A program made the translations under genes and the position numbers. Positions 41,551 to 48,838 of a stretch of DNA of 64,000 nucleotides are shown in pieces. This stretch comes from Changpingibacter yushuensis (lineage in GTDB: Bacteria > Actinomycetota > Actinomycetes > Actinomycetales > Actinomycetaceae): contig NZ_CP059492.1 in the NCBI RefSeq assembly GCF_014041995.1, positions 2,046,001-2,110,000 of the forward strand. The letters run 5' to 3'. The notes beneath the pieces were generated by a model, which saw nothing but the letters and a program-made list of their open reading frames with translations, did no database searches and had not been told where the DNA came from. Within the stretch, counting starts at the first letter, position 1. Each line of letters starts with the position of its first letter.

Positions 41551-41978
41551 CTTGGGACCTCTCTAGAACAAAAAGCAATCGGAATGAAGCCTAGGCGAAG
41601 TTGCTGGAAAAGAGTGCACACGTTCGCGAAAAGCCGCGAAATATCAAGACTTTAGTCCCATTCGAGTTTGGTCCAAAGTTGCGTGATTGCCGACGACGCC
41701 GCCGTCACGATCGTCGTCAGCACAAACGAACTCAACGGCCCCGACACGTTTGTATTGGCGCACGACCTAGCAATAGGGGTTTCAGAGTCACTTCACATGA
41801 ACCTAGTTTTCTTCAAAACTTCCGGGATCGCGCGCTTTCGTCGGCAATGCCGCAAAAACAGCCCTGCTAACATGATCTTTTTTCGAAGCTACAAACCTTG
41901 TGATGTTCAGGCGCTAGAATCGGATTCAGGCCATTTGTCCGTAATTGTCAAACCAAAGTTCTGAGAAGGCTGCATTAC
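41551..41978. other. Intergenic region before gntR
   Basis: About 430 bp of lower G+C than its surroundings between the divergent malic enzyme and gntR genes. A 98-codon plus-strand frame (41668-41964) has no ribosome-binding site or recognisable product. Promoters for both genes must lie here, but no strong hexamers are seen. Confidence 0.45.
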
Positions 41979-42779
41979 ATGGATGCGAATCAACCCAACA
42001 TCGACGAACCATTCGTAGTTACCATTTCCCTCGACAGAGCTTCGCAGACTCCACTTCATTTGCAGGTCTCAAAGCCGATCACTCAGATGATCCGCGACGG
42101 AGTGCTCGCCCCAGGTCAGTTGCTCGAAGATGAGGTAACGCTGGCCAACCGCCTGCATGTTTCACGCCCCACTGTCAGGCGTGCCTTTCAGGACATGGTC
42201 TCAGCAGGTCTGCTTTCTCGCAGGCGCGGTGTGGGCACGCGCGTGACATTGCCACACATCCAACGCCAAGTTGCCCTCACAAGCCTTTATGACGATCTCG
42301 AGGAAGCTTCCCTCAGCCCCCGCACCGATGTGCTCCATTACGAGGTACGCCTAGCAGACAAAGCTACAGCGCTCGCCCTTCAAGTAGACGAAGGGCATGA
42401 GATCGTGACAATCGAGCGGCTGCGATGGAGCAAGGACAATCCGCTGGCAATCATGCGCAACACCCTGCCAGCAGAATACGCACCTTCGGTCACTGAACTC
42501 ACCCGCTCAGGCCTCTACCACTGCCTGAGTGAACGCGGAATCAAGCCCATCTCTGCTATCCAGAAGGTGGGAGCCAAAGTGGCTGATTCCCGCGAGGCAG
42601 AGTTGCTCCAGATAGACGTAGGAGCGCCACTGGTCACGGCCGAACGCACGGCCTTCGAGGAGTCCGGGAGAGTCGTTGATCTGGGTGAACACGTCTACGA
42701 CGGCGATCAGTACCACGTAACGTGGCTCATCACAATCCAGGGTGTAGTCGGGTCTGAATCCGCCGGTCTCGAGCAGTGA
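41979..42779 (+). CDS. GntR-family regulator (UTRA domain), C-terminus replaced by IS sequence
   Basis: HutC/FarR-type GntR regulator. Helix-turn-helix at about residues 15-90 (TPLHLQVSKPITQMIRDGVLAPGQLLEDEVTLANRLHVSRPTVRRAFQDMVSAGLL) and an UTRA effector domain from about 100. The native frame is broken at 42723 by an ISL3-type element: the last 18 native residues are lost and 18 codons of IS sequence (WLITIQGVVGSESAGLEQ) replace them by chance to give 266 residues. Removing the transposon and one target repeat restores an in-frame 265-residue protein that ends PELPTESK at 48760. The protein lacks its last strand(s), so activity is doubtful. The ATG follows GAGAAGG. Confidence 0.88.
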   Translation: MDANQPNIDEPFVVTISLDRASQTPLHLQVSKPITQMIRDGVLAPGQLLEDEVTLANRLHVSRPTVRRAFQDMVSAGLLSRRRGVGTRVTLPHIQRQVALTSLYDDLEEASLSPRTDVLHYEVRLADKATALALQVDEGHEIVTIERLRWSKDNPLAIMRNTLPAEYAPSVTELTRSGLYHCLSERGIKPISAIQKVGAKVADSREAELLQIDVGAPLVTAERTAFEESGRVVDLGEHVYDGDQYHVTWLITIQGVVGSESAGLEQ

Positions 42780-44048
42780 TCTGGCGATGTAGTTGGTCAG
42801 GTTGCGGAAGCCGAGTGCTGATCCGCGGAGGTGTTCGAGGCGGCCGTTGAGGGCCTCGGTGGGACCGTTCGAGGTGCCGGGCCGGTCGAAGTAGGCCAGC
42901 ACATCGTCGGCTCGCTTCTTCAGTGTTCGGCCCAGTGTGATCACCTCGGTCAACGCGGTGGGGACGCCGTGGCTGATCGAGGCGATCAGGCTGGTCATCA
43001 TGGCCCGGCCTCTGGTCCGGTCGGGTTCACGGTAGGCCGCGATCATCCGTTGGTAGATGCCCCAGGTGGCTTCGACCTCGACATGATCATCGCCCGTGAA
43101 CAGGGCAGTGAGCCGGTCCTTCTGCCGGTCGGTGAGGAGGCCGGCGCCGGTGTGCAGGGTCCGGCGCGCCGAGTAGAGCGGGTCACTGGTGCGGCCTCGA
43201 TGTCCGTGGATGGCCTGTTGGACGCGTCGGCGGCATCGGTCGAGGGCGTCGCCGGCGAGGCGGACCACGTGGAAGGGATCCATGACGGCGGTCGCGTCGG
43301 GCAGTTCTTCGGTGGTGGCGCTCTTGAACCCGGTGAACCCGTCCATCGCGACGACCTCAACTCTGTCGCGCCATGCCTGGTCGCGTTCGGCCAGCCACTG
43401 CTTGAACGCCTGCTTGGAGCGCCCTTCGACCATGTCGAGAAGCCTGGCAGGCCCTGTCCGGTCGCGGATGCCGGTCAGGTCGATGATCACGGTGACGTAC
43501 TTGTCGCCGCGGCGTGTGTGGCGCCACACGTGCTCATCCACGCCGATGGCCTTCACACCGTCGAACCTGGTCGGGTCGTCGATCAGGACCCGCTTGCTTT
43601 CAGCCAGGACCGCGGTGTTGGCGGTGTTCCACGACACCCCGAGCCCCTCGGCGACCCGGGCGACGGTGAGATGCTGAACTACCAAGCCCTCCAACGCCCA
43701 CCGCAGTCCGCGGCGTGACAGCTTCGCCCGCGGTTCCGCGGCGAGGCTGGTGTCTTGCCGCCACACATGACCACAGCCGGTGCAACGGTAGCGACGGATC
43801 GTGACCAGCAACGTCGTCGGCCGCCAGCCGAACGGCTCATGCGCCAACGCCCGCGTCACGGTGTCACGCGCGAGGCCCTCGCAGCCGCAACGTCGGCACC
43901 ACTGATCCGGCTCCACGACCCGGCAGGCGAGGACCGCGCGGCCAGGCTCCAGCAGTTGGCCGGTGACCTCCAAGCCGAGCTCATCGAGCCGACAGAACGA
44001 GGACAGGTCAGGGCAGGCGAACCCCGCCACAGGGGTAGCATCAGACAC
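42507..44048 (-). CDS. ISL3-family transposase, copy 1, run-on into gntR
   Basis: DDE transposase of the ISL3 (IS204/IS1001/IS1096/IS1165) family. The N-terminal zinc-ribbon has Cys pairs (CRRCGCEGL and YRCTGCGHVW), then a helix-turn-helix near residue 130 and a catalytic region with GVDEHVW, AMDGFTGF, DPFHVVRLAGDAL and TEALNGRLEHLRG. About 441 residues are encoded inside the element; the reading frame has no stop before the terminal repeat, so 71 residues antisense to gntR are added before a TGA at 42507. The start is a GTG. Apart from this tail it appears identical to copy 2 and is probably functional. Confidence 0.9.
   Translation of the reverse strand: MSDATPVAGFACPDLSSFCRLDELGLEVTGQLLEPGRAVLACRVVEPDQWCRRCGCEGLARDTVTRALAHEPFGWRPTTLLVTIRRYRCTGCGHVWRQDTSLAAEPRAKLSRRGLRWALEGLVVQHLTVARVAEGLGVSWNTANTAVLAESKRVLIDDPTRFDGVKAIGVDEHVWRHTRRGDKYVTVIIDLTGIRDRTGPARLLDMVEGRSKQAFKQWLAERDQAWRDRVEVVAMDGFTGFKSATTEELPDATAVMDPFHVVRLAGDALDRCRRRVQQAIHGHRGRTSDPLYSARRTLHTGAGLLTDRQKDRLTALFTGDDHVEVEATWGIYQRMIAAYREPDRTRGRAMMTSLIASISHGVPTALTEVITLGRTLKKRADDVLAYFDRPGTSNGPTEALNGRLEHLRGSALGFRNLTNYIARSLLETGGFRPDYTLDCDEPRYVVLIAVVDVFTQINDSPGLLEGRAFGRDQWRSYVYLEQLCLAGISHFGSHLLDSRDGLDSAFTQAVVEA
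42716..42723 (+). repeat. Target-site duplication, left
   Basis: CGTAACGT immediately outside the left IS copy; the same 8 bp recur outside the right copy at 48700-48707. Eight base pairs is the usual duplication of ISL3 elements. This shows that the whole 5976-bp segment entered as one unit. Confidence 0.9.
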
Positions 44049-44158
44049 GTCGAGGTCTTCCAGATGGGCAGTGTGAGAACTTCCATCATCGGGAGACCTC
44101 GATCCCTACCCGGCCCGACGCGCCGAACAGCCCCCTACACCCTCATCTGTGATGAGCC
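42724..44158 (-). mobile_element. ISL3-family insertion sequence, copy 1
   Basis: 1435 bp with terminal inverted repeats of about 24 bp (20 matching): GGCTCATCACA at 42724-42734 and its complement at 44148-44158, each continued by AGGGTGTAG after four unmatched bases. One transposase gene on the minus strand occupies nearly all of it. Confidence 0.9.
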
Positions 44159-44185
44159 CTCATAGTTGCCGTTCGAGTAGTACAT
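44159..44185 (-). pseudogene. 5' stub of an oleate-hydratase-like gene cut by the IS
   Basis: AAGGAGGAG (44201-44193) is followed at 7 nt by ATG and the codons for MYYSNGNYE, then the IS terminal repeat begins; the frame ends after seven IS codons. Oleate hydratases (OhyA, myosin-cross-reactive antigen family) characteristically begin MYYSNGNYEAF, so this is very probably the start of such a gene. No further part of it is found at the other end of the cargo: the sequence next to IS copy 2 does not continue the frame. Only 27 bp support the call, but the match includes a perfect ribosome-binding site. Confidence 0.6.
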
Positions 44186-44201
44186 GGTCGAGCTCCTCCT
44201 T

Positions 44202-44758
44202 CGTGCCGCCCCTTCGCGGCTCCGTTCGAATCTCGGTTGATCGCTGCACCGTGTGTTGGTGAACGGGCGAGGCCCACGATACTCCCGCCGGATACAGAGT
44301 TGTATCTTCTCGTCGCGGCCGTGGTCGAGCGCTCATCGCCCCGCGTTCATCCGTCAACGTGGCCGGGACGATCGGTCGGTCGACGGCGCGCGGCCTCGGA
44401 GGTCGAGGCGGGGCTCCACCACGTCCCCGTCCCGCATGACGTCGCCCTTGCCCTCCATGCGCATCGCGCCGTGGGCGCGGGCCTCGACGACCGCCCGGGG
44501 CCCTCGTCGTCGCCGTGAGGGAGCAGTTCCCGGCGAGCACGCCCCTGCGCGGCGCCCGTGCCGGAGTCGGGATCGGCCCACGGGCCCGGATGCAGCGGGG
44601 TGCCCGGGGCGATGACGACGCCCCGGGCACCCCGAGCAGGACTGGGCGCCGCGCGCTGCGGGGTCCCCGCGGCCCGCGCGCTCGACTATCACGGACGATC
44701 TCGGATGATCGCGGATGATCGGACGCGAGCCGTGCGGCTCACGTGAGAGGCACGGGGC
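44202..44758. other. Cargo spacer with terminator-like hairpin
   Basis: Very G+C-rich 560 bp between the truncated stub and the reductase stop. A perfect 14-bp stem (44597-44610 and 44620-44633) lies about 125 bp after the reductase and may be its terminator. The remainder presumably holds the promoter of the stub gene; many short frames here look like composition artefacts. Confidence 0.5.
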
Positions 44759-46738
44759 TCACGCGCCCCGACCGGCCCTGAAGCCGGAGGCGATCGCCTC
44801 GGCGACGCGGCCCACGCCGGTCGCATCGCCCACCGGGTGCGCCTCGATCCCGGCTTCCGCGAGCGCATCGGCGAGTGCCGAATTCGGGCGCATCCCGATC
44901 GCCGCGACGAGCGTGTCGACCTCCACGAGCTCGCGCCCCGCGCCGGTGTCGAAGACGGCCCCGTCCTCGGTCATCTCCAGGAGCGTATGGCCGGTGAACA
45001 TGCCGATCTTCGCCGCGCGCAGGTGGGAGGCCACCGACTCGACGTTCGTCCGGTAGCCCCCCGGAGCGATCCGGTCCGCCATCTCGTAGACCCCGACGAC
45101 GTCGTGCCCCTCGACGTGGAGGAGCTCGGCGGTCTCCAGGCCCGTCATGCCCGAGCCGACGACCGCGACGCGCTCGCCCACGGCGGCTGTCCCGTTGAGC
45201 ACGTCGACGGCCTCGACGACGGTCGGCGAGTCGAGTCCGGGGAGCCTCGGGATGAAGGGAATCGCCCCGGTCGCCACCACGACGACATCGGCTCCGAGGT
45301 CCTTGACCGCCTCCACCGTCATCTCCGTGTTCAAGCGGACCTCGACTCCGGCCAGGCGCAGACGGACCTCGAAGTTCTCGATGACCCAGCGCATCGCCTC
45401 CTTGCCGGGAGGGTTGCACCCGGGGAAGACCTGCCCTCCCAGGTGATCGCTCGCCTCGGCCAGCACGACCTCGGCTCCGCGCATCGCCAGCTGCTCGGCC
45501 GCCTCGCAGCCGGAGGGGCCGCCGCCGATGACCAGGGCCTTCTTCCCTTCGAGATCCCGCTGCGGGATCTCGGGGAACTCCGTCTCGTGAGCGCACCGGG
45601 GATTGACGGCGCACATGATGCCCTTGCCCTCGCCGAGGGACTGGAAGCACGCCATGCAGCCGATGCATCGGACGATCTCGTCGTCACGGCCCTCGATCGC
45701 CTTCCTCGTCCACGCAGGATCGGCCAGCCAGGTGCGTCCCATCGCGACCAGGTCGACGAGCCCGTCCTTGAGCATCGTCTCGGCCTGGCTCGGCATGCGC
45801 ACGATCGAGGTGCCCATGACGGGGATCGACACGGCGTCACGGATCGCGCGAATGATCGGATCGCGCCAGTTGCGCGGGGTGTTGATCGGCTCGATGACCG
45901 TCGATCCCGTCTCATAGGTCCCCGACGACACGGAGATGAGGTCGACGCCGAGCTCTTCGAGGCGCTTCGCGATCCTCACGCCCTCCTCAACGGTGATTCC
46001 CTCACCGGGCTCGCCGATCGTCTCCATCATCTCCGAGGCGGAGAGGCGCACGGAGATCGGGAAGTCCGGTCCGCAGACCTCCCGCGCGCCCTCGATGATC
46101 TCGGTGACGAACCGCATCCGGCCCTCGAAGTCGCCGCCGTACTTGTCGGTCCGCCGGTTCGAGTGGGGCGAGAGGAACTCGCAGACGAGGTAGCCGTGCG
46201 CCCCGTGGATCTCGATGCCGTCCGCACCCGCCTCCTTCGCGCGCCTCGCGCCCTGGACGAAGTCGTCGACGAGCGCCTCGACCTCCTCTGTCTCGAGCGC
46301 GCGTGTCGGAGCGTTGGTCGTCCGCACGACGACTCCGGAGGGCGACACGGTGATCCCGTCCTTGCACAGCGGGGGAATGCCCTCCGCTCCGGGGTGGTGG
46401 AGCTGGATGAAGAACTTCGCTCCGGCCGCATGAATCGCGTCGATCGCCCTCGCCAGGGGAGCGACGTGCTCGTCGCGCGTGACGGCGAGCTGCATCGGGG
46501 TGCCGGCTCCGTGCTCCTCGTTGATGCGCGTGATCTCGGAGATGATGAGGCCGCATCCGCCCCGGGCGCGTTCGAGCCAGTACTCCGTCAGGCGCTCACC
46601 GGGAGTGCCGTCGGCATTCGCCAGGTCGGTGCCCATCGGCGTCATGACGGTCCGGTTGGGCAGGGTCAAGGATCCGATGGTGAACGGGGTGGCGAGCATG
46701 CGCTCCGGAATGATCGCTTCGACTGTTTCGCTGCTCAT
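44759..46738 (-). CDS. FMN/FAD/[4Fe-4S] enoate or dienoyl-CoA reductase (cargo gene)
   Basis: NADH:flavin oxidoreductase of the 2-enoate reductase / 2,4-dienoyl-CoA reductase (FadH) family. The ATG at 46738 follows GAGGAAGGAAC; 659 residues. An OYE-type FMN barrel (about 15-350; LPNRTVMTPMGTDLA, FIQLHHPGAE, EIHGAHGYLVCEFLSPHSNRRTDKYGG) is followed by the cluster motif CIGCMACFQSLGEGKGIMC with a later Cys in NPRC, and by an FAD/NAD(H) module (KKALVIGGGPSGCEAAEQLA; RVAVVGSGMTGLETAELL). It reduces an activated C=C bond; fatty acid, cinnamate or bile-acid type substrates are all possible. Next to an oleate-hydratase-like stub, fatty-acid chemistry is suggested. Codon use is much more G+C rich than in the host genes. 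Confidence 0.88.
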   Translation of the reverse strand: MSSETVEAIIPERMLATPFTIGSLTLPNRTVMTPMGTDLANADGTPGERLTEYWLERARGGCGLIISEITRINEEHGAGTPMQLAVTRDEHVAPLARAIDAIHAAGAKFFIQLHHPGAEGIPPLCKDGITVSPSGVVVRTTNAPTRALETEEVEALVDDFVQGARRAKEAGADGIEIHGAHGYLVCEFLSPHSNRRTDKYGGDFEGRMRFVTEIIEGAREVCGPDFPISVRLSASEMMETIGEPGEGITVEEGVRIAKRLEELGVDLISVSSGTYETGSTVIEPINTPRNWRDPIIRAIRDAVSIPVMGTSIVRMPSQAETMLKDGLVDLVAMGRTWLADPAWTRKAIEGRDDEIVRCIGCMACFQSLGEGKGIMCAVNPRCAHETEFPEIPQRDLEGKKALVIGGGPSGCEAAEQLAMRGAEVVLAEASDHLGGQVFPGCNPPGKEAMRWVIENFEVRLRLAGVEVRLNTEMTVEAVKDLGADVVVVATGAIPFIPRLPGLDSPTVVEAVDVLNGTAAVGERVAVVGSGMTGLETAELLHVEGHDVVGVYEMADRIAPGGYRTNVESVASHLRAAKIGMFTGHTLLEMTEDGAVFDTGAGRELVEVDTLVAAIGMRPNSALADALAEAGIEAHPVGDATGVGRVAEAIASGFRAGRGA

Positions 46739-47264
46739 GGCAGTTCCTTCCTCGTGCATGTGACGATTCGCGGCATCGGTGCTGATGCCCTCGTTGTCAT
46801 GCTATGGAGCCCTTTTGTGAATGCCAGTGACTTTCGTCCGAACCCCGGACCGTGGTCGAATGTTCACTTCCAATCCGAGGAAATGAAAGAATGTCCGCCA
46901 CTCGCCCCTCGCCCTCATCCGGATTCCTCAGGCCACGATCCGCGCCCCATGCGGGCCAACGAACCGAGTCAGTCAGCGGGTGGAGCCTTCCACGGCGAGA
47001 CGGAGCTGCACGTTGAGCCGGAGCCCCAGGTTCACGACAATTCGTGGGATCTTTGAATGGCCCCGCCGAATGACCTTAACGCCGGCACTCATTCTCGAGA
47101 ACCCCGTCGCCCAGCTCGTTCTTCGAAGGCTTTGCCTGCGGAGGTGCGATGGTGGCCGCTGCGCGCCCTGCGCTCGCACCGCCCTCCACCGGGGAATCCT
47201 GAGCGGAGAAGGGGAAGGAAGGCACGAGGTCGGCACGTGCTCGAACAGTGGCGTCCCGCATAGT
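46739..47264. other. Cargo region upstream of the reductase
   Basis: About 525 bp between the reductase start and IS copy 2. TAGCAT on the minus strand at about 46796-46801, with a poor -35 (CTGGCA) 17 bp further, may be the reductase promoter. The last 290 bp are covered by the run-on tail of the second transposase and show no recognisable gene; they do not continue the oleate-hydratase stub. Confidence 0.45.
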
Positions 47265-48589
47265 GGCTCATCACAATCCAGGGTGTAGTCGGGTCTGAAT
47301 CCGCCGGTCTCGAGCAGTGATCTGGCGATGTAGTTGGTCAGGTTGCGGAAGCCGAGTGCTGATCCGCGGAGGTGTTCGAGGCGGCCGTTGAGGGCCTCGG
47401 TGGGACCGTTCGAGGTGCCGGGCCGGTCGAAGTAGGCCAGCACATCGTCGGCTCGCTTCTTCAGTGTTCGGCCCAGTGTGATCACCTCGGTCAACGCGGT
47501 GGGGACGCCGTGGCTGATCGAGGCGATCAGGCTGGTCATCATGGCCCGGCCTCTGGTCCGGTCGGGTTCACGGTAGGCCGCGATCATCCGTTGGTAGATG
47601 CCCCAGGTGGCTTCGACCTCGACATGATCATCGCCCGTGAACAGGGCAGTGAGCCGGTCCTTCTGCCGGTCGGTGAGGAGGCCGGCGCCGGTGTGCAGGG
47701 TCCGGCGCGCCGAGTAGAGCGGGTCACTGGTGCGGCCTCGATGTCCGTGGATGGCCTGTTGGACGCGTCGGCGGCATCGGTCGAGGGCGTCGCCGGCGAG
47801 GCGGACCACGTGGAAGGGATCCATGACGGCGGTCGCGTCGGGCAGTTCTTCGGTGGTGGCGCTCTTGAACCCGGTGAACCCGTCCATCGCGACGACCTCA
47901 ACTCTGTCGCGCCATGCCTGGTCGCGTTCGGCCAGCCACTGCTTGAACGCCTGCTTGGAGCGCCCTTCGACCATGTCGAGAAGCCTGGCAGGCCCTGTCC
48001 GGTCGCGGATGCCGGTCAGGTCGATGATCACGGTGACGTACTTGTCGCCGCGGCGTGTGTGGCGCCACACGTGCTCATCCACGCCGATGGCCTTCACACC
48101 GTCGAACCTGGTCGGGTCGTCGATCAGGACCCGCTTGCTTTCAGCCAGGACCGCGGTGTTGGCGGTGTTCCACGACACCCCGAGCCCCTCGGCGACCCGG
48201 GCGACGGTGAGATGCTGAACTACCAAGCCCTCCAACGCCCACCGCAGTCCGCGGCGTGACAGCTTCGCCCGCGGTTCCGCGGCGAGGCTGGTGTCTTGCC
48301 GCCACACATGACCACAGCCGGTGCAACGGTAGCGACGGATCGTGACCAGCAACGTCGTCGGCCGCCAGCCGAACGGCTCATGCGCCAACGCCCGCGTCAC
48401 GGTGTCACGCGCGAGGCCCTCGCAGCCGCAACGTCGGCACCACTGATCCGGCTCCACGACCCGGCAGGCGAGGACCGCGCGGCCAGGCTCCAGCAGTTGG
48501 CCGGTGACCTCCAAGCCGAGCTCATCGAGCCGACAGAACGAGGACAGGTCAGGGCAGGCGAACCCCGCCACAGGGGTAGCATCAGACAC
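46973..48589 (-). CDS. ISL3-family transposase, copy 2, run-on into cargo
   Basis: Same protein as copy 1 for about 441 residues, ending CDEP at the terminal repeat. The frame again has no stop within the element and continues for about 97 residues into cargo DNA before TGA at 46973. The tail is unrelated to that of copy 1, so the native protein has no fixed C-terminus. Confidence 0.88.
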   Translation of the reverse strand: MSDATPVAGFACPDLSSFCRLDELGLEVTGQLLEPGRAVLACRVVEPDQWCRRCGCEGLARDTVTRALAHEPFGWRPTTLLVTIRRYRCTGCGHVWRQDTSLAAEPRAKLSRRGLRWALEGLVVQHLTVARVAEGLGVSWNTANTAVLAESKRVLIDDPTRFDGVKAIGVDEHVWRHTRRGDKYVTVIIDLTGIRDRTGPARLLDMVEGRSKQAFKQWLAERDQAWRDRVEVVAMDGFTGFKSATTEELPDATAVMDPFHVVRLAGDALDRCRRRVQQAIHGHRGRTSDPLYSARRTLHTGAGLLTDRQKDRLTALFTGDDHVEVEATWGIYQRMIAAYREPDRTRGRAMMTSLIASISHGVPTALTEVITLGRTLKKRADDVLAYFDRPGTSNGPTEALNGRLEHLRGSALGFRNLTNYIARSLLETGGFRPDYTLDCDEPLCGTPLFEHVPTSCLPSPSPLRIPRWRAVRAQGAQRPPSHLRRQSLRRTSWATGFSRMSAGVKVIRRGHSKIPRIVVNLGLRLNVQLRLAVEGSTR

Positions 48590-48699
48590 GTCGAGGTCTT
48601 CCAGATGGGCAGTGTGAGAACTTCCATCATCGGGAGACCTCGATCCCTACCCGGCCCGACGCGCCGAACAGCCCCCTACACCCTCATCTGTGATGAGCC
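47265..48699 (-). mobile_element. ISL3-family insertion sequence, copy 2
   Basis: 1435 bp, apparently identical to copy 1 at an offset of 4541 bp and in the same orientation, with the same terminal repeats (GGCTCATCACA at 47265-47275 and its complement at 48689-48699). Its left flank is CGCATAGT (47257-47264); the inner flank of copy 1 is CTCATAGT (44159-44166). Confidence 0.9.
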
Positions 48700-48707
48700 C
48701 GTAACGT
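48700..48707 (+). repeat. Target-site duplication, right
   Basis: CGTAACGT, identical to 42716-42723, directly after IS copy 2. Confidence 0.9.
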
Positions 48708-48760
48708 TCACGCTTCAGACCGGTTCTCAGCAACCAGAACTCCCCACCGAATCTAAGTGA
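48708..48760 (+). pseudogene. Displaced 3' end of gntR
   Basis: Joined to 42723 it continues the gntR frame as FTLQTGSQQPELPTESK and a TGA at 48758-48760. It is now separated from the rest of its gene by the 5976-bp element and one 8-bp repeat. Confidence 0.85.
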
Positions 48761-48786
48761 GGAGTTCGCGTGAAGTAGCACGCGAT

Positions 48787-48824
48787 ATGACGATGGGGGC
48801 ACCATGTGGTGCCCCCATCGTCAT
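48787..48824. terminator. Terminator between gntR 3' end and gatB
   Basis: Perfect 18-bp stem (48787-48804 and 48807-48824) with a 2-nt loop, 14 bp after the gatB stop on its side and 26 bp after the native gntR stop; bidirectional. Confidence 0.85.
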
Positions 48825-48838
48825 AACAATCGCCAGAG

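Larger units (their letters stand above)
42724..48699. mobile_element. Composite transposon / IS-flanked translocatable unit in gntR
   Basis: 5976 bp: IS copy 1 (42724-44158), a 3106-bp cargo (44159-47264), IS copy 2 (47265-48699), both IS in the same orientation, bounded by an 8-bp direct repeat CGTAACGT. The cargo is visibly richer in G+C than the chromosome and holds a flavin/Fe-S reductase and the 5' stub of an oleate-hydratase-like gene, so it came from another, high-G+C actinobacterium. It could have moved as a classical composite element or as a circle that co-integrated through one IS. The perfect outer repeat implies recent insertion. Confidence 0.9.

Noticed and set aside
41668-41964. 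98-codon frame before gntR
   Set aside because: No ribosome-binding site, no -10 box at leaderless distance, no recognisable sequence.
44837-47056. 739-codon plus-strand frame in the transposon cargo
   Set aside because: It is antisense to the reductase, Arg/Asp/Leu-rich as expected for the shadow of a G+C-rich gene, and matches no domain.
42724-48699. Prophage or integrative conjugative element
   Set aside because: No integrase, structural, replication or transfer genes; two IS copies and a target duplication explain the region fully.
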